DNA of 15,423 bases from an uncultured bacterium. Lineage in GTDB: Bacteria; Cyanobacteriota; Vampirovibrionia; Gastranaerophilales; Gastranaerophilaceae. Both the position numbers and the translations under genes were made by a program. Below are positions 1-6,620 of the stretch, piece by piece (the stretch's first letter is position 1; every line of letters starts with the position of its first letter). The stretch is taken from NCBI GenBank assembly GCA_902489575.1, contig CABUAQ010000042.1:1-15423 (forward strand), in the 5' to 3' direction. The notes under the pieces are model-generated. The model did no database searches, was not told the origin of the DNA, and saw nothing but the letters and a program-made list of their open reading frames with translations.

Positions 1-77
1 GCACCTTCTGTTTTTGCTGCATCATCCGCTGCTTCACCTGCTTTTGGAGCGGCACCCTCTGTTTTTGCTGCATCATC
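1..77 (-). repeat. 51-bp in-frame tandem repeat inside the membrane-protein gene
   Basis: Bases 1-26 recur at 52-77 with one mismatch (gcaccttctg versus gcaccctctg, then tttttgctgcatcatc). The 51-bp period encodes a 17-residue unit, DDAAKTEGAAPKAGEAA. The array runs off the left edge, so copy number is unknown. Confidence 0.75.
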
Positions 78-494
78 AACGACATCTGCGGCTTTTGAAC
101 CAGCCTCTGTCACAGCTTCACCCGCTTTTGCACCCGTTTCAGCAACTTCATCCCCAATCTTTGACCCTGTTTCAGCAATAGTATCGCCTGCTCTTTGGCC
201 TGCTTCAGTCAAAGCTTCTCCGGCTTTTGTTGCCGCTTTCTCTGCTGCACCGCCTTTTCCTCTTACTCCATAGTATACAGCAACACCCAAAAGTGCCAGA
301 GCAGCTAAGCCACCAACAACTTTTGTTGTTTTAGATAAACCTTTTTTCTGCTCTCCGCCTTCATTACCTTCTTGTGCTGCAGTTTCTTGAACAGCTTGCT
401 GTTCAGATGAATTTTCTTTTACATTATTTTCTCCATCACCAAATGTTATTGTTCTTGATGAACTGAAGTTTACCGGACTAATTCTTAGAGACAT
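1..494 (-). CDS. Single-helix membrane protein with 11-residue repeats (3' end outside window)
   Basis: I do not recognise a named family. The ATG at 492-494 is preceded by a purine-rich AGAAAGGTAG ribosome site, and 164 codons are visible before the window edge. Residues 1-20 form a leader (MSLRISPVNF, then SRTITFG) like those of two other proteins in this window. Residues 21-52 are acidic and polar, 57-77 are one hydrophobic helix (GGLAALALLGVAVYYG) with lysines before it and R/K after it. Residues 90-144 are five 11-residue units of the form KAGEAxTEAGx, predicted amphipathic helix like LEA or apolipoprotein repeats. From about residue 140 the period changes to 17 residues (DDAAKTEGAAPKAGEAA). 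There is no signal peptide. Most likely a membrane-tethered structural or stress protein; function unknown. It stands alone, separated from the upstream pfl genes by a terminator. Confidence 0.8.
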   Translation of the reverse strand, partial: MSLRISPVNFSSSRTITFGDGENNVKENSSEQQAVQETAAQEGNEGGEQKKGLSKTTKVVGGLAALALLGVAVYYGVRGKGGAAEKAATKAGEALTEAGQRAGDTIAETGSKIGDEVAETGAKAGEAVTEAGSKAADVVDDAAKTEGAAPKAGEAADDAAKTEG

Positions 495-558
495 CTTTTT
501 CTACCTTTCTGTTTAAGTTAAAACGAACCCATTTACTCCAATTAAAGCAGAAACAAAA

Positions 559-586
559 TTAATTTTGCTAATATTCGCAAAATTAA
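559..586. promoter_or_regulatory. Perfect 10-bp inverted repeat upstream of the membrane-protein gene
   Basis: TTAATTTTGC (559-568) and GCAAAATTAA (577-586) are perfect inverted copies with an 8-nt spacer. They lie between the pfl-operon terminator and the ATG at 494. On the minus strand a possible promoter overlaps it (TTGTTA, then TATTAG 16 nt later). It could be an operator for that promoter. AT-rich arms make chance possible. Confidence 0.4.
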
Positions 587-606
587 CCTTAACAAATTTT
601 AATCAT

Positions 607-633
607 AAAAAGCCGGACAAATTTGCCCGGCTT
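607..633 (-). terminator. Rho-independent terminator of the split pfl operon
   Basis: On the minus strand AAGCCGG (633-627) pairs with CCGGCTT (616-610), with a short loop partly extended by CAAATTTG, followed by a T run. It begins about 20 bp after the stop of the small glycyl-radical gene. Confidence 0.8.
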
Positions 634-654
634 CACAAAATATATTTACTTACC

Positions 655-894
655 CTACATTGCGTTGTGGAAAGTTCTTGAAATAACATCATCCTGCTGT
701 TCTTTAGTTAATTTGATAAAGTTTACAGCATATCCTGAAACTCTAACAGTTAATTGAGGATATTTTTCAGGGTGAGCCTGAGCATCCAGAAGAGTTTCTC
801 TGTTGAACACGTTTACATTCAAATGGTGCCCGCCTTTTTCCACATAACCATCAAGTAAGTTTATTAAATTTTCTTCTTGCATTGTAGCTGCCAT
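655..894 (-). CDS. grcA: Stand-alone glycyl-radical domain of a split pyruvate formate-lyase (GrcA/YfiD-like)
   Basis: A 79-residue protein that matches only the C-terminal end of pyruvate formate-lyase. After a short lead (MAATMQEENL) it contains LLDGYVEKGGHHLNVNV, NRETLLDA, YPQLTVRVSGYAVNF and a C-terminal ISRTFHNAM. Gly54 in RVSGYA is the residue that carries the glycyl radical (Gly734 in E. coli PflB). Start chosen at ATG 892-894, behind GAAAGGAAATAATT. The gene lies 69 bp downstream of the catalytic chain, in the same frame, but five in-frame stop codons (including the tandem TAG TAA) separate them, so this is a true split rather than one point mutation. E. coli GrcA (127 residues) repairs an intact PFL. 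Here the neighbouring large chain has no radical domain, so this protein is probably an obligatory subunit. Confidence 0.92.
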   Translation of the reverse strand: MAATMQEENLINLLDGYVEKGGHHLNVNVFNRETLLDAQAHPEKYPQLTVRVSGYAVNFIKLTKEQQDDVISRTFHNAM

Positions 895-963
895 AATTAT
901 TTCCTTTCAAATATTTGTAATTACTACATAATTAATTGTTATAAACTTTTACATCTAATTTTA

Positions 964-3048
964 CTAATTCAAATTAGTTTCACAGCATCCAGGGTCAAAA
1001 CTTATACTAAAATCGCCCATAAATACTTCGTCTTTTCCTAATGCATTAGGTATGATTGAGAAAGTATTTGAAATACCGTCTTGTGCATCATTGAACGGAA
1101 GTTTTGCAACTGAAGCTAATGAAGCAGCTGCACCATTCATATCACGACCGTGCATCGGGTTTGCACCAGGAGCTAAAGGAATCCCTGCTTTTCTGCCGTC
1201 AGGAGTGTTTCCTGTTTTCTTTCCATAAACAACATTTGAAGTAATTGTCAAAATTGACATTGTTGGGATTGAATTTCTGTATGTATGGTGCTTTCTAATC
1301 ATATTCATGAATTTTTTAACCAAATCCACTGCAATATGGTCAACTCTGTCATCGTTGTTACCGTATTTAGGGAAATCGCCTTCAACTTCATAATCTACTA
1401 CAATACCGTTTTCATCCCTTATAGTTTTAACTTTTGCATATTTAATTGCTGAAAGCGAATCTGCTACTACAGATAAGCCTGCAATACCTGTTGCAAAATA
1501 ACGTTTTACATCTCTGTCATGAAGAGCCATTTGAGCTCTTTCATAGCAGTATTTATCATGCATATAATGAATTACATTCAATGTATTTACATAAAGTCCT
1601 GCTAACCATTCCATCATAGATTCATATCTTTCCATAACTTCGTCATAATTCAGATACTCAGAAGTAATTGGTTGGAATTTAGGTCCAATTTGCTCTTTTA
1701 ACCTTTCGTCTACACCTCCATTGATAGCATATAGTAAGCATTTTGCAAGGTTAGCACGAGCTCCGAAGAATTGCATTTCTTTTCCAACAACCATTGACGA
1801 TACACAACAAGCAATAGCATAGTCATCACCGTGTGTAACTCTCATCATATCATCGTTTTCATATTGAATTGAGGAAGTTGTAATAGAAATGTGTGCACAA
1901 TATTTTTTGAAATTGTGCGGTAATCTTTTTGACCACAACACAGTTAAGTTAGGTTCTGGAGCGGTACCAAGATTTTCTAAAGTGTGAAGGTATCTGAAAG
2001 AGTTTTTAGTAACTAACGGACGACCGTCAATACCTACACCGCCAATAGATTCAGTAACCCAAGTAGGATCACCTGAGAACAATGCATTATATTCAGGGGT
2101 TCTTGCAAATTTTACAAGTCTTAACTTCATGATAAAGTGATCAATCATTTCTTGAGCTTCTGCTTCGCTAATGATACCTTCTTTTAAATCTCTTTCAATG
2201 AAAATATCTAAGAATGTAGAAGTTCTACCAATACTCATAGCTGCACCATTTTGTTCTTTAATTGCAGATAAGTATCCGAAGTATAACCATTGAATAGCTT
2301 CTTTAGCGTTTCTTGCAGGTTTTCTGATATCAAAACCGTAGATATCCCCTAACTGAGCCATTTCTTGAAGAGCTCTGATTTGTTCTGCCAATTCTTCTTT
2401 CAATTGAATCTTTTCCGCAGTCATTTCACCATCAATAGAAGCATGCTGTTCTTTTTTATCTTCAATAAGTCTATCTATACCATATAGAGCAATTCTTCTG
2501 TAATCACCGATGATACGTCCTCTGCCATACGCATCAGGAAGACCTGTTAAAATAGCTGCGTGACGAGCTTTTCTCATTTCAGGGGTATAAGCATCAAATA
2601 CACCCTGATTATGAGTTTTTCTATATTTAGTGAAGATTTCAGAAACTTCAGGGTCAACTTCATAACCGTAAGATTTGCAAGCTCCCTCAGCCATTCTGAT
2701 ACCGCCAAATGGCTGCATTGAACGTTTCAAAGGAGCATCTGTTTGTAAACCTACGATTGTTTCCAATTCTTTATCTATGTAACCTGCACCGTGAGAAATA
2801 ATTGATGATACAATTTTTGTATCCATATCAACTACACCGCCGTTTTCACGTTCTTTTTTGAATAAATCACAGCATTCCTGCCATAATTTTGAAGTTGCTT
2901 CGGTAGGACCTTCTAAGAAGTTTGAATCACCTTCATATAATGTATAATTACGCTGAATAAAATCCCTTACGTTAATTTCCTGATTCCATTTTCCTGAAAC
3001 AAAATCTGTTGTCGGGTAAATTTTCTTTTGTGTTAATGTTTCTGTCAT
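964..3048 (-). CDS. pflB: Formate C-acetyltransferase (pyruvate formate-lyase), catalytic chain lacking the glycyl-radical domain
   Basis: This cytoplasmic enzyme converts pyruvate and CoA to acetyl-CoA and formate in anaerobic fermentation. The 694 residues align with PflB from the N-terminus (WxxxINVRDFIQxNYT, PLKRSMQPFGGIRMA) through the catalytic pair Cys414-Cys415 in DDYAIACCVSSM, the QFFGARANLAK motif and TPDGRKAGIPLAPGANPMHGRD. It ends at IIPNALGKDE plus a tail, FSISFDPGCCETNLN. Usual PflB is about 760 residues; the missing last part, with the radical glycine, is the next gene downstream. Start ATG 3046-3048 follows GGGAG at 6 nt. The stops are tandem TAG TAA. The tail with its own Cys pair is not in E. 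coli PflB and may be a remnant of the former linker. No PFL-activating enzyme gene is in the window, though one is needed. Confidence 0.95.
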   Translation of the reverse strand: MTETLTQKKIYPTTDFVSGKWNQEINVRDFIQRNYTLYEGDSNFLEGPTEATSKLWQECCDLFKKERENGGVVDMDTKIVSSIISHGAGYIDKELETIVGLQTDAPLKRSMQPFGGIRMAEGACKSYGYEVDPEVSEIFTKYRKTHNQGVFDAYTPEMRKARHAAILTGLPDAYGRGRIIGDYRRIALYGIDRLIEDKKEQHASIDGEMTAEKIQLKEELAEQIRALQEMAQLGDIYGFDIRKPARNAKEAIQWLYFGYLSAIKEQNGAAMSIGRTSTFLDIFIERDLKEGIISEAEAQEMIDHFIMKLRLVKFARTPEYNALFSGDPTWVTESIGGVGIDGRPLVTKNSFRYLHTLENLGTAPEPNLTVLWSKRLPHNFKKYCAHISITTSSIQYENDDMMRVTHGDDYAIACCVSSMVVGKEMQFFGARANLAKCLLYAINGGVDERLKEQIGPKFQPITSEYLNYDEVMERYESMMEWLAGLYVNTLNVIHYMHDKYCYERAQMALHDRDVKRYFATGIAGLSVVADSLSAIKYAKVKTIRDENGIVVDYEVEGDFPKYGNNDDRVDHIAVDLVKKFMNMIRKHHTYRNSIPTMSILTITSNVVYGKKTGNTPDGRKAGIPLAPGANPMHGRDMNGAAASLASVAKLPFNDAQDGISNTFSIIPNALGKDEVFMGDFSISFDPGCCETNLN

Positions 3049-3112
3049 GTTTTTCTCCCATTTATTAATAATAATTGTATTTTTAACACGTATTCTAACT
3101 CATTCAATGAAC

Positions 3113-3118
3113 ATTATA
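3113..3118 (-). promoter_or_regulatory. Probable -10 box of the pfl operon
   Basis: The minus strand reads TATAAT exactly, about 65 bp before the pflB ATG. No good -35 hexamer is seen 16-18 bp upstream (GTAGTT or TAGTTT). This fits a promoter that needs an activator. The predicted transcript start is near 3106. Confidence 0.55.
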
Positions 3119-3140
3119 CATAATAAATAGAAAAAAACTA

Positions 3141-3176
3141 CACTTGTAACGAAATTTTATCAATTTGTTACAAGTG
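3141..3176. promoter_or_regulatory. Long palindrome upstream of pflB, probable regulator site
   Basis: CACTTGTAAC (3141-3150) and GTTACAAGTG (3167-3176) are perfect inverted copies. The symmetry continues inward as AAATT/AATTT, with one extra G on one side, giving 15-bp arms around TTATC. Its centre is about 50 bp upstream of the predicted transcript start, next to a weak -35. It does not match the FNR (TTGAT-N4-ATCAA) or Rex (TTGTGA-type) consensus I know. It is separate from the terminator at 3190-3212 and lacks a T run, so an operator is likelier than a terminator. Confidence 0.5.
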
Positions 3177-3189
3177 AATATTAAATTAG

Positions 3190-3212
3190 AAAAGCGGCAA
3201 AATGCCGCTTTT
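3190..3212 (-). terminator. Terminator of the LEA-like gene
   Basis: A 10-bp perfect stem, AAAAGCGGCA/TGCCGCTTTT with a 3-nt loop, begins about 15 bp after the stop codon at 3227. It separates that gene from the pfl promoter. Confidence 0.75.
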
Positions 3213-3226
3213 AGATATTACATTTA

Positions 3227-3508
3227 TTAAGCTTTTTTATGTTTTTCTCCAGTCTTTTCGACTTCTTTTTCTTCTTTTTTATCTCTTATTTCTTTTGCTT
3301 TTTCGGCAACTTTTTCTTTTACTTCATGAGCTTTTTCTTTGACACCCTCTTTTATTTCTTCAGACTTTTCTTTCGCAGCTTCTGCTTTTCTTTTTACATC
3401 CTCTTTTACATTATGCGCTTTATCTTTAATTTTTTTTGCTGCATCATGCATTTTTTCTTTCATAGTTTCTTTTTTTTCATTATCTTCAGGCGTATGTTTG
3501 TTTGTCAT
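3227..3508 (-). CDS. Small Lys/Glu-rich LEA-like (11-mer repeat) protein
   Basis: A hydrophilic 93-residue protein made almost wholly of Lys, Glu, Ala, Asp and Val. I place the start at the ATG 3506-3508 (MTNKHTPEDN), preceded by AGAAAGGAG; a start ten codons upstream has no such site. From about residue 22 the sequence falls into 11-residue units: DAAKKIKDKAH, NVKEDVKRKAE, AAKEKSEEIKE, GVKEKAHEVKE, KVAEKAKEIRD. This is the pattern of group 3 LEA proteins (LEA_4), which are disordered in solution and fold into amphipathic helices on drying or at membranes. There is no signal peptide or membrane helix, so it is probably cytoplasmic. It has its own terminator and is diverged from the YvlD-like gene, with about 160 bp between them in which I see no confident promoter. 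A stress or desiccation role is a family-level inference. Confidence 0.8.
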   Translation of the reverse strand: MTNKHTPEDNEKKETMKEKMHDAAKKIKDKAHNVKEDVKRKAEAAKEKSEEIKEGVKEKAHEVKEKVAEKAKEIRDKKEEKEVEKTGEKHKKA

Positions 3509-3668
3509 ATATAACTCCTTTCTAAAAAGTTTACCCAAATATTTTAAAAGATATACCCGCTGATTTAATTAGCTTAGCGCTCTATAAATATATAACTATG
3601 AGGGGGATTTTTTTACTCATATTAAAGTATAAACTTTTGCAGTAAAGATAAATATAAGGGGTTAAAAC

Positions 3669-4001
3669 ATGCTTAGTACTTTTTTAAGATGGGTAGCATA
3701 TTCACTATCAATAATATTTGTATCATGGGTGGTTCCGGGAATTGATGTTGAAAACTTCATAAGCGCGATGTTAGTATGTATTATTATTGCACTTATAAAC
3801 ACTTTTATAAAACCACTTTTAGAAATCATTACTTTCCCGATTAATATCCTGACACTTGGACTTTTTTCTCTTATTATAAATGCACTGTTGTTGATGCTGG
3901 CCGGTGCAATTGCTCCGGGATTTGAAGTCGAAGGATTTTTAAGTGCATTTGTCGGCTCAATATTATTATCAGTTTTTGCACTTGGCATAAGCAGAATATA
4001 A
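3669..4001 (+). CDS. YvlD / phage holin family 4 membrane protein
   Basis: A 110-residue, very hydrophobic protein with four predicted membrane helices (about residues 3-22, 29-48, 53-82 and 88-107). Landmarks are VPGIDVENF, the INTFIKPLLEIITFPINILTLGLFSLIINALLL stretch read in two parts, and PGFEVEGFLSA. These fit the Phage_holin_4_2 family (B. subtilis YvlD type). Members are common in chromosomes and usually are not part of prophages; no phage genes are nearby. The biological role is poorly known; envelope stress has been suggested for relatives. The start ATG at 3669 follows AAGGGG. It is the only plus-strand gene here and ends in a bidirectional terminator shared with the convergent GH77-like gene. 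Confidence 0.88.
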   Translation: MLSTFLRWVAYSLSIIFVSWVVPGIDVENFISAMLVCIIIALINTFIKPLLEIITFPINILTLGLFSLIINALLLMLAGAIAPGFEVEGFLSAFVGSILLSVFALGISRI

Positions 4002-4005
4002 TTAT

Positions 4006-4040
4006 TAAAGACTCCTGAAATATAATCTCAGGAGTCTTTA
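4006..4040. terminator. Bidirectional terminator between convergent genes
   Basis: TAAAGACTCCTGA (4006-4018) and TCAGGAGTCTTTA (4028-4040) form a perfect 13-bp stem with a 9-nt loop. It sits 5 bp after the YvlD-like stop and 20 bp after the stop of the opposite gene at 4061, so it can serve both. The T tracts are short. Confidence 0.8.
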
Positions 4041-4060
4041 ATTTATACTTAGTAATTTAA

Positions 4061-6190
4061 TTACGCAGCTTTTGGTTTTTTACTCAAGAATTTATAAGCT
4101 GAATAACCTGCAATTAATACACCGGCAATAATTAATGCAGGCTTCATATATTTATTTTTCTTCACAGATTGAGTAAGTTCTGCACCGGGCTTTTTAGCAC
4201 CTTCAGCCGCTGCTTCAGCTGCATCACCCGCTGCGACTTTTGTTCCATTTACAACTTCATCTGCACCTTCTGTGGTAACAGGATTAATTACCGGAGGTTC
4301 TGCAACTGTTGAAACCGCAGTTTCAACAGCACCTTTTGATGCTTCTGCAGGCGACGAAGCAGTCTGACCGTTTGTTCCGTACAATTTATTTTTATATTCT
4401 ACAATTTTTGCAAATAAATCAGGATGCTGCTGGTCAAAACCCTTAGCTCTAAATACCTGTTCTAAACCATCCATCAGGTTATATGCCTTACCCTCTTTTA
4501 CAGCATCAAAATATGCTTGTTCCGGATTCGCAGGAATTTTTGTGCGGAAACTTTCCACTCCGTTTTCTGAACCTAAGTTAAAGAAATTTGGCAACCTGAA
4601 AAATTCAGTAAAGAACATAAAATTATTCTTAGCCAGTAACGGTTCCGCATTTTTTGCCCTTATAAAAGCATCAGCATTTTCCAAACTTGATGGTTCAACA
4701 TGCAAAATTGTTGCAAGTTCTTTTACCTGAGCAGACTTACGCTCTGCATATGCACTTTCTGCAGCTAACTGCGAAAGCGGGGTAGTATCTTGATTAGATG
4801 CACCATAAATATATTCATTTGGACCAAAATGGAATCTTTCATTAAATGCTCTTGTTGAACCCCAGCCATCATTCATATATGCTGATGTATAAATTTTAGT
4901 TCTATCTTTTAACGGCTCAATCAATTTACCATCATCAGTGAAAGCCCTAAAATCTTTTTCTCCGGCTTCAACTTCGTAAAAGATATCATGTTTATCAAAC
5001 TTGTCACCTTTAACATCTTTTATAATATTTTCTATAAAATCAGCTACCTGAGAGCCCATTTCTTTTTGTTCATAGTAATCACCGTTTTTATTACTCAAAA
5101 TAGGTGTAATATAGCCCCAGCCCATATCTAGCCTTAAAGTATCATATCTTTGAGCTGCCAGTCTTATTTTTTGAGCCAAAATTTTTGCAGATGGACTGTT
5201 AGGATCCCCTATCTTGTAAAAATCAAGTGCTGGGAATTTGAATTCCGGCTGCCCCATATAAACATCATATACAAAAGCCTTGGGGTTTGAAAAAACATCA
5301 CTTAAAGAGAAGTTATAAGCAACATCTCCACCCAGCTTAATACCTTGGGCATGTGCTTTATCTCTCGCCGCTGACAAACTTTTTTCAGCTAAAAATTGTT
5401 TAAAATCATAAAAATCAATTTCATCAGCATGATCTTTTAAAACAGCGGCTTTTCTTGCATCTCTTAAGTCTTGAGGGAAATCTGTATCGTAAAGTTTTCT
5501 GTCAACTTCTTCAGCCCAATCTATAAACATCGGGGTGCCATATTTTTTTGATAAAGCATCATGAATTGCATGAGGTTCCAGCCATTCGGAATTTGCGTTT
5601 TTATATTCGGAAAACTCTTTACGTAAGGCTTCTATTTTATCGCCTTCACCTGTTTTAAATTTATCATATGCTTTTTTCAACATACTTTCAAAACGACTTC
5701 CCGGCTCAACTACATTCTCAAAAGTTGCAAAAACATCTTTACCTGGTACATCATTTGCTTCTACTACATATTTTAAATCATCTGCATTAATTAATTTTCC
5801 CATAGACTCATCCATCAACAATTCAGGTTCAATTAAATGCGGACTCAAAGACATACCGGAACCTTCGTATGCACAATAGAAATTATTTACCGGATTAGGA
5901 ATAAGCTCCCCTGAAGGCAAATCTTGCATGATATTTGCCGTTGTATAGGTTTTTACAACATCCATCAATTCTTGGCCCTGCTTTGAAATCAAAGTTCCTG
6001 TTCCGGTGTTAGTATCAGCACTTTGCGGAAGACAGGCACTTGAATAGATAAATACAGACCTGTCAGGATGTCCTATTATATCTAATGCTGCCTTTTTAGT
6101 TTGTAAAAAACCTTCTTTTTCTTCTTTTGTTAAATTGCCAAACGCTACATTACGTCCAGCATTGTAATTTTGAATAACTCCTACACGCAT
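4061..6190 (-). CDS. Divergent GH77 (4-alpha-glucanotransferase-like) protein with C-terminal membrane anchor
   Basis: A 709-residue protein. Start placed at ATG 6188-6190 (MRVGVIQNYN): AAGGGG lies 9 nt upstream and a TATAAT box about 31 bp upstream, which excludes the longer reading from 6268. Residues about 45-480 follow the GH77 amylomaltase order: a SACLPQ/GTGTL region with LMDVVKTYTTANIMQDLP, SPHLIEPELLM near 116-126, WLEPHAIHDAL near 203, IDFYDFKQFL near 258, GIKLGGDVAYNFS near 283-295, DTLRLDMGWG with putative nucleophile Asp355, then YEVEAG (Glu408 or Glu406 as acid/base). The third catalytic motif, normally THDNDT, reads ASNQDTT (464-470). Residues 605-675 are an Ala/Glu/Pro linker, 682-700 a membrane helix (ALIIAGVLIAGYSAYKFL), then a basic tail. 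N-terminal leader with AFGN, no signal peptide. Glucan binding or glycogen metabolism at the membrane is inference; activity is uncertain. Confidence 0.7.
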   Translation of the reverse strand: MRVGVIQNYNAGRNVAFGNLTKEEKEGFLQTKKAALDIIGHPDRSVFIYSSACLPQSADTNTGTGTLISKQGQELMDVVKTYTTANIMQDLPSGELIPNPVNNFYCAYEGSGMSLSPHLIEPELLMDESMGKLINADDLKYVVEANDVPGKDVFATFENVVEPGSRFESMLKKAYDKFKTGEGDKIEALRKEFSEYKNANSEWLEPHAIHDALSKKYGTPMFIDWAEEVDRKLYDTDFPQDLRDARKAAVLKDHADEIDFYDFKQFLAEKSLSAARDKAHAQGIKLGGDVAYNFSLSDVFSNPKAFVYDVYMGQPEFKFPALDFYKIGDPNSPSAKILAQKIRLAAQRYDTLRLDMGWGYITPILSNKNGDYYEQKEMGSQVADFIENIIKDVKGDKFDKHDIFYEVEAGEKDFRAFTDDGKLIEPLKDRTKIYTSAYMNDGWGSTRAFNERFHFGPNEYIYGASNQDTTPLSQLAAESAYAERKSAQVKELATILHVEPSSLENADAFIRAKNAEPLLAKNNFMFFTEFFRLPNFFNLGSENGVESFRTKIPANPEQAYFDAVKEGKAYNLMDGLEQVFRAKGFDQQHPDLFAKIVEYKNKLYGTNGQTASSPAEASKGAVETAVSTVAEPPVINPVTTEGADEVVNGTKVAAGDAAEAAAEGAKKPGAELTQSVKKNKYMKPALIIAGVLIAGYSAYKFLSKKPKAA

Positions 6191-6199
6191 AATAAAAAT

Positions 6200-6226
6200 C
6201 CCCTTTTGTATAACGCTACTATTATA
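6200..6226 (-). promoter_or_regulatory. Promoter -10 and ribosome site that fix the start of the GH77-like gene
   Basis: On the minus strand TATAAT lies at 6226-6221 and AAGGGG at 6205-6200, 9 nt before the ATG at 6190. The predicted leader is about 24 nt. No good -35 is seen; TGCTA and TAGCA half-sites flank the spacer. Confidence 0.5.
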
Positions 6227-6295
6227 AAATGCTAAATAAAAATTTTTGCTAGCATTGTACATTAACATTACATTTTTGTAACATAAATTAAAAAC

Positions 6296-6577
6296 TTATT
6301 TGCGTTTTATACAAGCATAAATTCCTGCCACAGTTGCAATAATTAAATTTATAAATAATGAATTTTTTAACGGAGATTTAAATACTGTAAATTTTCTGCC
6401 TGCATAGTCAAGCCCTACACCAAAAGTAAACCATGCAGCAGCAGTTTTCATACCGCTATGAATTGAATAATCCGCGGCCAAAGATGGAGAATGCGCAGAA
6501 GAAAATTCCGGAGCCGAATTTCTGCCTTTAAAAGTCCTATTTGAAGCCGTAGTAAATTGTATATTTTGAATTTTCAT
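6296..6577 (-). CDS. Small membrane protein with F-K-G leader, unknown function
   Basis: A 93-residue protein I do not recognise. Start chosen at ATG 6575-6577 (MKIQNIQFTT); a longer reading would need a TTG at 6613 that overlaps a probable -10 box. The ribosome site is weak (GAG about 6 nt upstream). Residues 1-20 carry the leader type shared with two other proteins here, ASNRTFKGRN. Residues 44-60 (TAAAWFTFGVGLDYAG) and 73-90 (SLFINLIIATVAGIYACI) are hydrophobic, the second probably a true membrane helix followed by a KRK tail. It lies 105 bp upstream of the GH77-like gene on the same strand, but each has its own TATAAT, so they may be separate units. No clear terminator follows it. Confidence 0.65.
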   Translation of the reverse strand: MKIQNIQFTTASNRTFKGRNSAPEFSSAHSPSLAADYSIHSGMKTAAAWFTFGVGLDYAGRKFTVFKSPLKNSLFINLIIATVAGIYACIKRK

Positions 6578-6614
6578 AATTATCTCAACGGGTAAAATAT
6601 TTTCAACAAGCAAT

Positions 6615-6620
6615 ATTATA
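6615..6620 (-). promoter_or_regulatory. Possible -10 box for the 93-residue membrane protein gene
   Basis: The minus strand reads TATAAT 37 bp before the ATG at 6577, with a poor -35 candidate (TTGCAT) 16 bp upstream of it. The -10 match is perfect but AT-rich context lowers its weight. Confidence 0.4.

Noticed and set aside
895..963. A sequencing error or single nonsense mutation splitting one PFL gene
   Set aside because: The two parts are in frame, but five stop codons, a ribosome site and a new ATG lie between them, which one error cannot produce.
3239..3563. Plus-strand open frames opposite the LEA-like gene, very rich in Phe or Ser
   Set aside because: They are antisense shadows of Lys/Glu-rich codons; no ribosome site, and the minus strand has a clear start and terminator.
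3509..3668. A stress-sigma promoter (GGGTAT) before the LEA-like gene
   Set aside because: No matching -35 at the right distance, and the presumed lineage is not known to use SigB; chance match.
3662..3988. Minus-strand open frame opposite the YvlD-like gene
   Set aside because: The plus-strand protein has recognisable family motifs, AAGGGG before its ATG and a terminator after it; the opposite frame has none.
3669..4001. A prophage, because of the holin-family name
   Set aside because: No lysin, capsid, integrase or other phage gene is seen; this family is widespread in chromosomes.
4542..4730. Plus-strand 62-residue frame inside the GH77-like gene
   Set aside because: Low-complexity shadow of a well-supported gene, without a ribosome site.
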